From a virus, in the IMG/VR virus record IMGVR_UViG_3300046028_002670, positions 1 through 20,640 of that record: a stretch of DNA of 20,640 bases. One strand, given 5' to 3'. How positions within the stretch are numbered: position 1 is the stretch's first letter; each line of letters begins with the position of its first letter. This document shows positions 13,968 to 20,194 of this stretch, one piece after another. The translations under genes and the position numbers were made by a program. The notes under the pieces are model-generated. The model was not told the DNA's origin, did not search any database, and saw only the letters and a program-made list of their open reading frames with translations.

Positions 13968-15110
13968 TCATAATGCTACGGTAACCCGTGTGCCAAAAGG
14001 CTCACGTGGATGGGACTGGCCGATGTCGGCCCAGATGACAGGATAGGTTGGCTCCGCGCATTCGTCCAAGTTGCCCTCCATGTCAGTGAAGAAAATCATG
14101 CCGCAGTAACGCTCGTCTGATTTGTCGAGGTGCTCGAACACTGGCTGAAAGCGCGTACCGCCACCGCCCTTGGGATGCAGGGCAAGCATGTCGTCCCGCT
14201 CGAACCGCTCGATGTGCGTAACGTGGTAGTCGCAGTAAATAACTTCTACGAATGATGGTTGCAAGTCGTCAACGATCGCCTGAATCTCAGCGGCTATCTG
14301 GTTGCATTCCTTGGGGCCCATCGAGCCTGATGTATCGAAGCCAATAGCCAAGCCACCGAGTGAGTCAGTGCGAAGCGATGGCAAGTACAAGCCAGAGCCA
14401 ATGAAGCGACGCGAGGGGCGTGTGTACGTGTAGTCAGCGGCAGACGATTCAGTCATCATGGAACGAGTCACGTCTTGCCACCGCACATGGGGTTGACCTA
14501 CGTTGTCAAGCACACGATCGATGAGGCTAGAGCCCTGACCACATTCCTTGGCCATACGAGCTGCGGCTACAATCGTCGCCTCCATGTCAACACGAGTAGC
14601 ATCATCTTGAGCATCTTCGAGATCACCCTTGCCATCGAAGCCACCTGCATTGGGTTGGCTTTCCTCATCGCCATCACCTGAGCCCTTACCGCCTTGTGGC
14701 GGTGGTGGGTTTTCTTTGAGCTTGGCGTAGACTTCTTCTGAGGACATGCTCTCACGCACCCATCCTACGTTGACGCCGCCCTTGGGCAGTTGCCATCCAC
14801 GACTACGTATGTACGCATTGATAAGCGCATCGTTGGCGTAGTTCCACAAACTCGGATCACGGCTCTCACGACGCCACATGTGCATCAGCACAACATGCAC
14901 CGACTCATGCAACACAAGGCCAAACAATTCCTCGTCAGTCAGAGGATCACAGAACGCAGGGTTAAAGCGAACCCACGCGCCATTGGTTCCTGCAGTAGAT
15001 ACCTTGTCAGATATCTCACGCTTGACGCGTGTCATCACAGCGGCAATGAATGATTCACGAAGGCCGAGCTTGCTGTATGCAAGATCGATTCGATCAGATA
15101 AGGTTGTCAT
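13968..15110 (-). CDS. HExxH metallopeptidase-like plus VWA domain protein
   Basis: A 380-aa two-domain protein of the DUF2201/VWA-like type. The N-terminal domain carries a zinc-protease-like HESVH (His68, Glu69, His72) in LVLHESVHVVLMH, followed by YANDALIN (91-98), as in 'putative metallopeptidase' domains. A low-complexity acidic/Gly linker spans 133-170 (PPPPQGGKGSGDGDEE). The C-terminal von Willebrand A domain has an intact MIDAS: DTSGS (259-263), Thr319 in GGGGT and FTD (341-343). VWA proteins of this type work with MoxR AAA+ ATPases, as in RavA-ViaA, to remodel or insert metals into protein complexes; the MoxR gene lies two genes upstream. The start has GGAG 6 bases upstream and the palindrome element lies in its leader. 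Confidence 0.9.
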   Translation of the reverse strand: MTTLSDRIDLAYSKLGLRESFIAAVMTRVKREISDKVSTAGTNGAWVRFNPAFCDPLTDEELFGLVLHESVHVVLMHMWRRESRDPSLWNYANDALINAYIRSRGWQLPKGGVNVGWVRESMSSEEVYAKLKENPPPPQGGKGSGDGDEESQPNAGGFDGKGDLEDAQDDATRVDMEATIVAAARMAKECGQGSSLIDRVLDNVGQPHVRWQDVTRSMMTESSAADYTYTRPSRRFIGSGLYLPSLRTDSLGGLAIGFDTSGSMGPKECNQIAAEIQAIVDDLQPSFVEVIYCDYHVTHIERFERDDMLALHPKGGGGTRFQPVFEHLDKSDERYCGMIFFTDMEGNLDECAEPTYPVIWADIGQSHPREPFGTRVTVAL

Positions 15111-15122
15111 AATTTTCTCCAG

Positions 15123-15151
15123 TAAGTAAACAAGTTAATCCCGTGGGATTA
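15123..15151 (-). promoter_or_regulatory. Palindrome plus 14-base leader before VWA gene
   Basis: On the - strand, TAATCCCACGGGATTA (15151-15136) runs directly into AACTTGTTTACTTA (15136-15123), then the SD TGGAG and the ATG of the VWA gene at 15110. The palindrome is 7+7 with a two-base centre. It sits 2 bases after the stop of the upstream 92-aa gene. The 14-base follow-on is identical to those before the MoxR and acidic-protein genes. It could be an operator or an RNA hairpin. Confidence 0.75.
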
Positions 15152-15153
15152 GG

Positions 15154-15432
15154 TCAATTATATTCCAATGCAAACAACGACTCAACAAACACCCGAGCAG
15201 TAGTCAAATCCTCAAACTCTTGCACATCATCGAACGTGTTGCGTGTCACAACCCAACCACGATCTGCGTCAAGTAGACCAGATACATTGTAGGCAGGGCG
15301 AACGAACGCAAACGCATGCTTGACGTGCATCTGCTTGAGTGAGCTAGCCTTCGAACGTTTCTCAACGTAGGCAGTCCAAGCACCCACAGGTGTGTTCTGC
15401 CATCGAAGCTCTGGTCGTTTGTCAACCATCAT
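15154..15432 (-). CDS. 92-aa protein between MoxR and VWA genes
   Basis: A protein I do not recognise. It starts MMVDKRPELRWQNTPVGAW, is basic in its first half (YVEKRSKASSLKQMHVKHAF) and has a C-terminal half (GWVVTRNTFDDVQEFEDL, then TARVFVESLFALEYN) that looks alpha/beta. I chose ATG 15432 because it overlaps the MoxR stop (ATGATG) by a few bases, suggesting coupled translation; the frame extends upstream to 15468 inside the MoxR gene. Being coupled to the ATPase and directly before the VWA gene suggests it is part of the same module, perhaps an adaptor. That is inference. Confidence 0.7.
   Translation of the reverse strand: MMVDKRPELRWQNTPVGAWTAYVEKRSKASSLKQMHVKHAFAFVRPAYNVSGLLDADRGWVVTRNTFDDVQEFEDLTTARVFVESLFALEYN
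15157..15185 (-). promoter_or_regulatory. Candidate sigma70 promoter for VWA gene
   Basis: On the - strand: -35 TTGAGT (15185-15180; 4 of 6 match TTGACA), 17-base spacer, -10 TATAAT (15162-15157; perfect). It lies within the last codons of the 92-aa gene. The predicted start of transcription, around 15150, falls at the edge of the palindrome, as expected if a repressor bound there. Confidence 0.5.
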
Positions 15433-16436
15433 TTCATTGCAAACGCGGCTTGGTTCGCGATAGCCCACTGGGTGAACGCTGAACTCTTGGTGATCGTGCG
15501 GTCACGTTTGTGTGCAAGTTTAATCGTGAGTGTCTGTACATCACCGGGCATCTTGGACAAGAACTTCCACGCCTTGTCGAAGTTGGTAGCATCAAGGCGC
15601 GTAGCCAATCCCATTGCGACGCAATAGCGTACGTTTAGTTCCTTGGGCACAGGCACGTCCTTGCCTTGCAGAATGTCCTCGATACGTGGCATTGACTCCC
15701 ATACACGCAGGTGTGTCTCGAAGATCATGGCCGCCTCTTCACCAACGTCACCCTTGATAAGCTCGACGCGATCCTGCACAGGGAGGTCAAGCTCCAGTGT
15801 GTGCGACACAGCGAACCATGAGCGAGGTGAGGGGAAGGGACGAATGTCACCAGTGGGCTCGAACTTGTGCAACAAGTCAGGGCGGTCTTGCAACAAGGCC
15901 AGAATCTCTGGGCGAATGCCACGTGTGATGGCGTGTGTTGTGAAGTCGTCGATCGTCGTGTTGACGTCGATGTCACACATGCGGTTCTGCAGTGGTGCGG
16001 CTAGGTTGTACGTCACGCCTCGGTCAGTCTTGCGGTTACCTGCGGCGATGACCATCCACTCTGCGGGAATGCCAAAGTCCTCGGGCGTCAGGCACAACTG
16101 GTATGCGGCCGCCTGCACTGAGGGCGGTGCTGATGTGATCTCGTCGAGGAACAGAATGCCCGCGCCATCTGCGGGCAGAAAGTCTGGGCGTGCCCAGTGT
16201 GTGCGGCCATCGACAACGTGCGGGATACCGCGCAAATCAGTGGGCTCCATCTGTGCTAGACGTAGGTCAACTACACCCTGCCAGTTAGATACATGCTCAG
16301 ACAATAGCTTGCTTGTCTGGAACACAACCTCGGACTTGCCGATGCCCGATGGGCCACGCAAGAAAGTTGTACGGGCTCGTGTGTTGTCGTTGAGGTAACG
16401 CTTAACGAGGATGGGGGTAACGTGTGCAATACGCAT
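15429..16436 (-). CDS. MoxR-type AAA+ ATPase
   Basis: A 335-aa AAA+ ATPase. Walker A GPSGIGKS (28-35), the MoxR/NorQ-type MEPTDLRGIP (63-72), Walker B ILFLDE (94-99), sensor 1 AAGN (131-134) and an arginine-finger candidate Arg152 (LQNRM) are all present. The length fits the MoxR/CbbQ group. Such ATPases form rings that use ATP to remodel a partner selected by a VWA protein, and the VWA gene is two genes downstream. In viruses a MoxR/VWA pair is known from the archaeal virus ATV (p618/p892); its role here is unknown. The start has AGGAAA upstream, with the 14-base leader and the palindrome before it. Confidence 0.93.
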   Translation of the reverse strand: MRIAHVTPILVKRYLNDNTRARTTFLRGPSGIGKSEVVFQTSKLLSEHVSNWQGVVDLRLAQMEPTDLRGIPHVVDGRTHWARPDFLPADGAGILFLDEITSAPPSVQAAAYQLCLTPEDFGIPAEWMVIAAGNRKTDRGVTYNLAAPLQNRMCDIDVNTTIDDFTTHAITRGIRPEILALLQDRPDLLHKFEPTGDIRPFPSPRSWFAVSHTLELDLPVQDRVELIKGDVGEEAAMIFETHLRVWESMPRIEDILQGKDVPVPKELNVRYCVAMGLATRLDATNFDKAWKFLSKMPGDVQTLTIKLAHKRDRTITKSSAFTQWAIANQAAFAMK

Positions 16437-16448
16437 GATGATTTCCTT

Positions 16449-16480
16449 TAAGTAAACAAGTTGTTAATCCCACGGGATTA
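16449..16480 (-). promoter_or_regulatory. Palindrome plus 14-base leader before MoxR gene
   Basis: On the - strand: TAATCCCGTGGGATTA (16480-16465), two extra bases (AC), then AACTTGTTTACTTA (16462-16449), AAGGAAA and the ATG at 16436. It is the same composite element as before the VWA gene, but with GT instead of AC at the palindrome centre. It lies in a 92-base non-coding gap. Confidence 0.75.
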
Positions 16481-16498
16481 AGGCTCCCGTGTGTGCCT

Positions 16499-16527
16499 AT
16501 CTTACTAGGGTTCTGAGTTGAGTGCAA
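16499..16527 (-). promoter_or_regulatory. Weak candidate promoter before MoxR gene
   Basis: On the - strand: TTGCAC (16527-16522), 17-base spacer, TAAGAT (16504-16499). This gives only 3/6 and 4/6 matches to the sigma70 boxes, but correct spacing and location in the only sizeable gap before the MoxR gene, 18 bases ahead of the palindrome. It may be chance. Confidence 0.25.
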
Positions 16528-16528
16528 A

Positions 16529-17410
16529 TCAGAACTCGAGCATCTCGTCGATGGACGCAAGCAGTGCAGTTGTCTGCACGTTGACCGCCTTACGCTTCTC
16601 GGGATCGTCACGCAACTGTTGTGGATGCGGCGTCGTGTCGATGACTGTCTTTGCCAGTGCAAGGATGTTGTCCGGAAGAATGTCAGCGAAGTCATGCAAC
16701 AAGTTTATCTCCTCGGCAATGTTCTCGCACACCGAGTCTCGGAATATGGGCGATCGAATCTCACCGATACCGGTTCTCTTGTTGATGATCTCACGCTCAC
16801 CCTTGCCGGTCACATCATGTAAGCGAGCAACCACTTGCTTCAGACGCTCGAGGGGTGCACGCATGATCGCGTTCATCGATTCCTTTGTCGCCTCTTCAAC
16901 TTGCTGACGCAAGGTGCTGAGCTCTTCCTCTTGCATGGACACGCGGAAGTCACCCATGTCAGTGACGGGGCGGTAGTTGATGCGGAAGCGAAACGATCTG
17001 CGTAGGTCAGTCAAGTCAGGGTATGCGTTAGGATCGAACAACCCGCCCTGACTATTCTGTGCAAGCATCATGACGTTACTCCAGTTGTTGAGGAACGCAG
17101 TCACCGCCTGATCGAACTCGAGATCGAACTTGGCCATGCGGTCAGCGAACTGCATGAAACGTGAAGAGGGCAACAAGTCCTCGCCTCTGTGCCACGGGTA
17201 TGTGGTGCTGTCAATGTATGCACGGGCTTGCGTCTCCACTGCAACGATCGGTTGGACAAGTGACTTGGGATACAAGTCCTTGCGATACTGCCCTGCACCA
17301 TGGGCGTTGTTGGCAGACTCGGCATCGGCCGTAGCCTTGCCGTCCTTCTGTGTCATCTGTGGTTTGTTGACAGTGAGGGAAACTAACAGTGCGTGATCTT
17401 TAATAGACAT
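16529..17410 (-). CDS. DUF3150-like protein, MoxR/VWA partner
   Basis: A 293-aa mostly helical protein. It begins MSIKDHALLVSLTVNKPQM and has AHGAGQYRKDLYPK (about 36-49), IDSTTYPWHRGEDLLPSSRFMQF, a helix around FDQAVTAFLNNW, the block YPDLTDLRRSFRFRINYRPV (130-149) with DMGDFRVS, and a long charged helix EEELSTLRQQVEEATKES. The order TxPW..G..LLP, FL..., YP....L...F.F...Y.PV and GDFRV resembles proteins annotated as DUF3150 in phages and plasmids, usually next to MoxR and VWA genes. The name is from memory and tentative. No catalytic site is visible; a substrate or adaptor role is inferred. The start has GGAG 7 bases upstream and a palindrome in the leader. Confidence 0.7.
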   Translation of the reverse strand: MSIKDHALLVSLTVNKPQMTQKDGKATADAESANNAHGAGQYRKDLYPKSLVQPIVAVETQARAYIDSTTYPWHRGEDLLPSSRFMQFADRMAKFDLEFDQAVTAFLNNWSNVMMLAQNSQGGLFDPNAYPDLTDLRRSFRFRINYRPVTDMGDFRVSMQEEELSTLRQQVEEATKESMNAIMRAPLERLKQVVARLHDVTGKGEREIINKRTGIGEIRSPIFRDSVCENIAEEINLLHDFADILPDNILALAKTVIDTTPHPQQLRDDPEKRKAVNVQTTALLASIDEMLEF

Positions 17411-17431
17411 AATGTTCTCCAGTTAAAAGGC

Positions 17432-17447
17432 TAATCCCGTGGGATTA
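17432..17447 (-). promoter_or_regulatory. Palindrome before DUF3150-like gene
   Basis: TAATCCCACGGGATTA on the - strand. Its first three bases (TAA, 17447-17445) are the stop codon of the upstream acidic-protein gene, and it ends 21 bases before the DUF3150-like ATG. The 14-base AACTTGTTTACTTA follow-on is absent here; the leader is GCCTTTTAACTGGAG instead. Confidence 0.7.
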
Positions 17448-17816
17448 GAGGGCGTCACGAATGACGGTGCGGACAGCTTCTTCGAAGTCACCGCCTGAGA
17501 AGTTGGGCTCGTAGTTCTCGAGCTTCTGGTCAACAACGTCGTCGATCTTGGACTCGAAGTCGAAGTCGTTCATTGCGTCCTCAACCTTACTAGCGACCTG
17601 ATCGTCGATGTAGACAACCGACGCCTCGCGCACAGCTTCCTGTGTTTGGTCATCGTCATTGAGTAGCTCAAGGAGCGATGCTTTTAATGTGTCTGCGTCA
17701 AGCGCAAGCACGGCCTGAGTCTCAGCTTTCATTTTGCTGATAACTGCGTCTGCAACGTCCGACACAAGTTTGTCGTACACGCCGCCGAAAATAGATAACA
17801 GTTGTGATTGATCCAT
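17445..17816 (-). CDS. Small acidic protein of the MoxR/VWA block
   Basis: A 123-aa, strongly acidic, helical protein. It begins MDQSQLLSIFGGVYDKLVSD, contains the Asp/Glu-rich stretches ELLNDDDQTQEAV and VEDAMNDFDFESKIDDVVDQ, and ends AVRTVIRDAL. Acidity and helix repeats suggest a scaffold or protein-binding role. I chose ATG 17816 because GGAG lies 6 bases upstream; the frame extends to 17873 but would translate through the palindromic leader. It is the first gene after the strong promoter at 17925-17953, so it leads the MoxR/VWA transcript. I do not recognise a family. Confidence 0.75.
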   Translation of the reverse strand: MDQSQLLSIFGGVYDKLVSDVADAVISKMKAETQAVLALDADTLKASLLELLNDDDQTQEAVREASVVYIDDQVASKVEDAMNDFDFESKIDDVVDQKLENYEPNFSGGDFEEAVRTVIRDAL

Positions 17817-17827
17817 GATGATCTCCA

Positions 17828-17880
17828 TAAGTAAACAAGTTAATAAGAACTTACGTAAGTAAGTTAATCCCACGGGATTA
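17828..17880 (-). promoter_or_regulatory. Extended palindrome leader before acidic-protein gene
   Basis: On the - strand: TAATCCCGTGGGATTA (17880-17865), a second perfect palindrome ACTTACGTAAGT (17860-17849), then AACTTGTTTACTTA (17841-17828), TGGAG and the ATG at 17816. It is the longest version of the composite element, about 40 bases downstream of the predicted transcription start, so it is in the 5' untranslated RNA. Confidence 0.7.
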
Positions 17881-17924
17881 CGGAAAGAACTAAGGGTGTG
17901 GGCGATCCCCTAGTCCATGTCATT

Positions 17925-17953
17925 ATTGTAACAGGTTATTGCCCAGTTGTCAA
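17925..17953 (-). promoter_or_regulatory. Strong sigma70 promoter for MoxR/VWA block
   Basis: On the - strand: -35 TTGACA (17953-17948, perfect), 17-base spacer ending TGT, -10 TACAAT (17930-17925, 5/6). The TG one base before the -10 is the extended -10 element. It begins at the very end of the upstream 201-aa gene and lies in a gap of 133 bases ahead of the acidic-protein gene. Predicted start about 17918. It is the best promoter I found in the window and implies use of host RNA polymerase. Confidence 0.75.
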
Positions 17954-18555
17954 GCTAAGGGCAACTCCAGTTGTCCGGGATGCAACGACGCGCGTCTATC
18001 CCATTCCAGTTCTTTGATGGCCTGATTGATCGTGTCGATCTTGTCTTCTTCCAAGTCAGTGTCAAGCGCAAGGCCGCTCTCGTATCCGCCTACGTTGTAC
18101 TGATGCGTGAAGTCAGGCACGCCGTCAACCATGAGCGTTACCTCAAGATGAACCCAATGCCAGTCGTTATCGTACCAACCCTTCAGATACTTATAGTCCT
18201 GCTCCACCGCACGAAGTCGATCCTCGGGCGTAGGTTGCCCCCACTCCCTGCGTGCAACTTCTAGCGACGAGAAGATGTCGTAGTACAACTTGCGTACCTG
18301 TCGACCTGTATTTGTAAACAGTGGTTTCAGCATGCGAAGGCGCGTCTCTTCCTCAAGATCAGGCTCTTCGTCAACGATGTGCTGCTCCATCTGCTCGGCA
18401 TTCAGCGGGTTCCAATCCATCTCGACAACAACCCCGTGATTGTCTGACCACTCGAGCGGAGAGTCTGTGTCATAGTCCGGTAGCCAACGCACGCGGTACA
18501 CCTTGCCGCACTTGTGCGTGAACATTTCCTCATGTGTTATATCGTCATAGCTCAT
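17950..18555 (-). CDS. Unknown phage protein
   Basis: A 201-aa acidic protein, MSYDDITHEEMFTHKCGKVY at the start. It is Trp/Tyr-rich, with DWNPLNAEQMEQHIVDEEPD, then LKGWYDNDWHWVHLEVTLMV, GGYESGLALDTDLEED and a C-terminal QLELPLA. The segment GWY.DDW.wv.l.Vtl....GG.ES resembles hypothetical phage proteins of unknown function. The start has GGGG upstream. It follows the 134-aa gene by 9 bases and its 3' end contains the -35 box of the strong promoter, so it probably closes the upstream gene cluster. Confidence 0.75.
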   Translation of the reverse strand: MSYDDITHEEMFTHKCGKVYRVRWLPDYDTDSPLEWSDNHGVVVEMDWNPLNAEQMEQHIVDEEPDLEEETRLRMLKPLFTNTGRQVRKLYYDIFSSLEVARREWGQPTPEDRLRAVEQDYKYLKGWYDNDWHWVHLEVTLMVDGVPDFTHQYNVGGYESGLALDTDLEEDKIDTINQAIKELEWDRRASLHPGQLELPLA

Positions 18556-18564
18556 GATTGCCCC

Positions 18565-18969
18565 TTAAACAAATTCAGATTTACGAATGACTTCGACATA
18601 GTTGTCGGCGTACAAATAGGTATCGCGCTCACCCGAGCAGTCATGGTCGCATTCCACGTCATCGTTTTCCTCGCCTAACCGCAGGAACACATACCCTCCC
18701 CCATAGTCACTGACAACCAAGTCCATGAGTTTTTCCTGCAGGCTAACCCATGGCGTTGACTCGTACCACTTAACGTCCTCGTAATGCGTACGTATCTGGT
18801 ATGGAAAGTCCTCATCGTGCAAGTCGATCTTGTATTCCCAATCGTTGTTGATAACGTCTAGCCCTGACTCAATGTCAGCGGCAATCAGCATTGCCTCCAA
18901 CTTGAACGCTTGGCGTTGCTCGTCAGTATTAAATAGTAAGACATACTTTACGTCTGATCGGTATCCCAT
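18565..18969 (-). CDS. Conserved phage protein, MGYRSDV type
   Basis: A 134-aa acidic protein. The opening MGYRSDVKYVLLF is a motif I recognise from many hypothetical phage and bacterial proteins. It continues with IDLHDEDFPYQIRTHYEDVK and the repeat-like ending DDVECDHDCSGERDTYLYAD. Two Cys (CDHDC) lie near the C-terminus. Function is unknown. The start has AAAGGA 8 bases upstream and the palindrome sits 14 bases before the ATG. Confidence 0.8.
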   Translation of the reverse strand: MGYRSDVKYVLLFNTDEQRQAFKLEAMLIAADIESGLDVINNDWEYKIDLHDEDFPYQIRTHYEDVKWYESTPWVSLQEKLMDLVVSDYGGGYVFLRLGEENDDVECDHDCSGERDTYLYADNYVEVIRKSEFV

Positions 18970-18983
18970 AATAGTTCCTTTCT

Positions 18984-18999
18984 TAATCCCGTGGGATTA
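18984..18999 (-). promoter_or_regulatory. Palindrome before MGYRSDV-type gene
   Basis: TAATCCCACGGGATTA on the - strand. Its first three bases (TAA, 18999-18997) are the stop codon of the upstream 94-aa gene. It is followed by AGAAAGGAACTATT and the ATG at 18969, so the SD begins only a few bases after the repeat. No clear promoter boxes are visible upstream. Confidence 0.7.
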
Positions 19000-19281
19000 G
19001 ACTACTCTGATAAAAAACAAGATGACTTTCTGCGTCGTGCCGTAGTGGCCGGTGATGTCGTCGTACGCAAACTCCTCACGAGAATCCTCAACCACAGACA
19101 TGTGGGTATACACCCACAAGTTGTCGTCAGCGTCTCGCCACTGGTCAGTGCTCGAGTCGAACCATTCATCCACAAGGGCATGCTCTTCGTCGTCAAGCCC
19201 TGTCGAGTCGGCATTGATAAGGTACGGCAAAGCAAACTCACCGATACTGTATTCAAAGGTTTCATGTATGGTAAAAGTCAT
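18997..19281 (-). CDS. Conserved small phage protein, DUF6926-like
   Basis: A 94-aa acidic protein. Its centre has FALPYLINADSTGLDDEEHALVDEW, a pattern ('LPYLIN.D..GL.DEE') I associate with phage proteins annotated DUF6926; the name is tentative. The end is DDITGHYGTTQKVILFFIRVV. I chose ATG 19281 over 19293 because GGAG lies 6 bases before it and its A is the last base of the TAA of the 29-aa membrane peptide (TAATG). Its stop codon lies inside the palindrome. Function is unknown. Confidence 0.75.
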   Translation of the reverse strand: MTFTIHETFEYSIGEFALPYLINADSTGLDDEEHALVDEWFDSSTDQWRDADDNLWVYTHMSVVEDSREEFAYDDITGHYGTTQKVILFFIRVV

Positions 19282-19370
19282 TACGGTCTCCAAATAAATA
19301 AGTCAAGTAACACAACAATAATCCCAAGCAAGAGCACAACGCGCTCCAGTTTTTCCCATTTAGTCAGCAT
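19281..19370 (-). CDS. 29-aa single-pass membrane peptide
   Basis: A very short gene: MLTKWEKLERVVLLLGIIVV followed by LLDLFIWRP. Residues 11-26 are a clear hydrophobic helix with charged residues in front (KWEKLER). It has a near-ideal SD, GGAGG 7 bases before the ATG; it starts 2 bases after the stop of the 66-aa gene, and its TAA overlaps the next ATG (TAATG). These three signals support translation. Small phage membrane peptides can modulate host membrane proteins or lysis, but nothing identifies the target. Confidence 0.75.
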   Translation of the reverse strand: MLTKWEKLERVVLLLGIIVVLLDLFIWRP

Positions 19371-19372
19371 GG

Positions 19373-19573
19373 TTATTCCTCCATCAAGAATATGCCCTTG
19401 TGCACACAAGCGGTGAACAAGTTGTCGTCCGAGTAATTCCTAAACCCTGTGAACCCGTTCAGTTGGAGGTGTCGATACACTTCCTTCTGTTCCTCAATAG
19501 TTCTGTCAAAGAACCAATCGAGCTCGTACTCCGCACAAGCGTGCACCATTTGTGTTTTAGTAATTGCGTTCAT
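19373..19573 (-). CDS. Conserved small phage protein
   Basis: A 66-aa protein, MNAITKTQMVHACAEYELDW at the start. The middle TIEEQKEVYRHLQLNGFTGF and the end NYSDDNLFTACVHKGIFL resemble short phage proteins with the pattern 'GF.G...MSD.EL'. Function is unknown. Its ATG overlaps the stop of the 52-aa gene (ATGA), and it is followed after 2 bases by the 29-aa membrane peptide. No strong SD is seen, consistent with dependence on translational coupling. Confidence 0.75.
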   Translation of the reverse strand: MNAITKTQMVHACAEYELDWFFDRTIEEQKEVYRHLQLNGFTGFRNYSDDNLFTACVHKGIFLMEE

Positions 19574-19728
19574 TTGTCAGCCTCAATTCTTTTTATCAAG
19601 TCTCGTGCGTGCTGAATGTCATAGAGCACGTCGTTAAGCCATGATCCATCCTCGATGTAGTTGTGAGCGGATTGCATGAGGTTGTTCAGTGCCTCACCCA
19701 ACAGTTCTGCTTTTTTGCGATCAGTCAT
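19570..19728 (-). CDS. 52-aa helical protein
   Basis: A short gene with the product MTDRKKAELLGEALNNLMQS, then AHNYIEDGSWLNDVLYDIQH and ARDLIKRIEADK. It looks like two amphipathic helices. GGAG lies 7 bases upstream, its ATG overlaps the preceding TGA, and its own TGA overlaps the next ATG, so it fills the gap of about 150 bases exactly. I do not recognise a family. Confidence 0.75.
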   Translation of the reverse strand: MTDRKKAELLGEALNNLMQSAHNYIEDGSWLNDVLYDIQHARDLIKRIEADK

Positions 19729-19913
19729 TTAAGTTCTCCGAAAAGGGTATACGTAGCCGTGAAGTTAGTGCCATCGAGTGTGTCAGCTACACGCAAGGTC
19801 TCACTCTCGCGCACATGTGCTTGAATTGCAAGTAATGCGTCAGCTAACCGTTCCTGCCAACCATCGCCCGCATCGAAGCCGATGTTTAAAATCATTTGAT
19901 TCGTCTCGTTCAT
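19725..19913 (-). CDS. Small unknown phage protein
   Basis: A 62-aa protein, MNETNQMILNIGFDAGDGWQ at the start, then a helix (ERLADALLAIQAHVRE) and a beta-like end (FTATYTLFGELK). No motif is recognised. It is coupled at both ends by ATGA overlaps in the run of small genes. The SD for the next gene lies in its last codons. Confidence 0.7.
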   Translation of the reverse strand: MNETNQMILNIGFDAGDGWQERLADALLAIQAHVRESETLRVADTLDGTNFTATYTLFGELK

Positions 19914-20194
19914 TTAATGTTATCCCTGATATATTCATTAGCTTCGCGCTTGGTGTCAAACGCTAGGCACTCGCCATGCTCATCGATCCACTCAGCCGAG
20001 AAGGTTTTGCCGTAGATCGCCCATATGTCACCGGACTTCACCGGTTCCCAGTCGTTGGGGTCAAAGCCCCCGTCCTTGCGTATCTCATGCACGAGCTTGA
20101 AGCAAGTCTCCCAGTCTGCACCGGTGATCTCTTCCAGTTCTGCGGGATGGTGATCCTCGAGCAAACTGATGATTAAGTTTTTAAGCCTGCTCAT
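19910..20194 (-). CDS. Small unknown phage protein
   Basis: A 94-aa protein. The N-terminal half is helical (SRLKNLIISLLEDHHPAELE, then WETCFKLVHEIRKDGGF) and could be a small winged-helix-like fold. The second half (SGDIWAIYGKTFSAEWIDEHG, then CLAFDTKREANEYIRDN) looks alpha/beta. It has no diagnostic motif. It is coupled by ATGA overlaps to both neighbours. A DNA-binding role is possible but unproven. Confidence 0.7.
   Translation of the reverse strand: MSRLKNLIISLLEDHHPAELEEITGADWETCFKLVHEIRKDGGFDPNDWEPVKSGDIWAIYGKTFSAEWIDEHGECLAFDTKREANEYIRDNIK

Noticed and set aside
15136-15151. Palindromes as intrinsic terminators
   Set aside because: None of the six copies is followed by a T-run in the direction of transcription, and they sit directly before ribosome binding sites.
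15643-16398. 251-aa open frame on the + strand
   Set aside because: It lies wholly antisense to the MoxR ATPase gene, which has all AAA+ motifs. The product is Ser/Arg/Cys-rich without a fold, typical of a shadow frame.
17817-17873. N-terminal extension of the acidic-protein gene (start at 17873)
   Set aside because: It translates the regulatory leader, while the ATG at 17816 has a well-placed GGAG.
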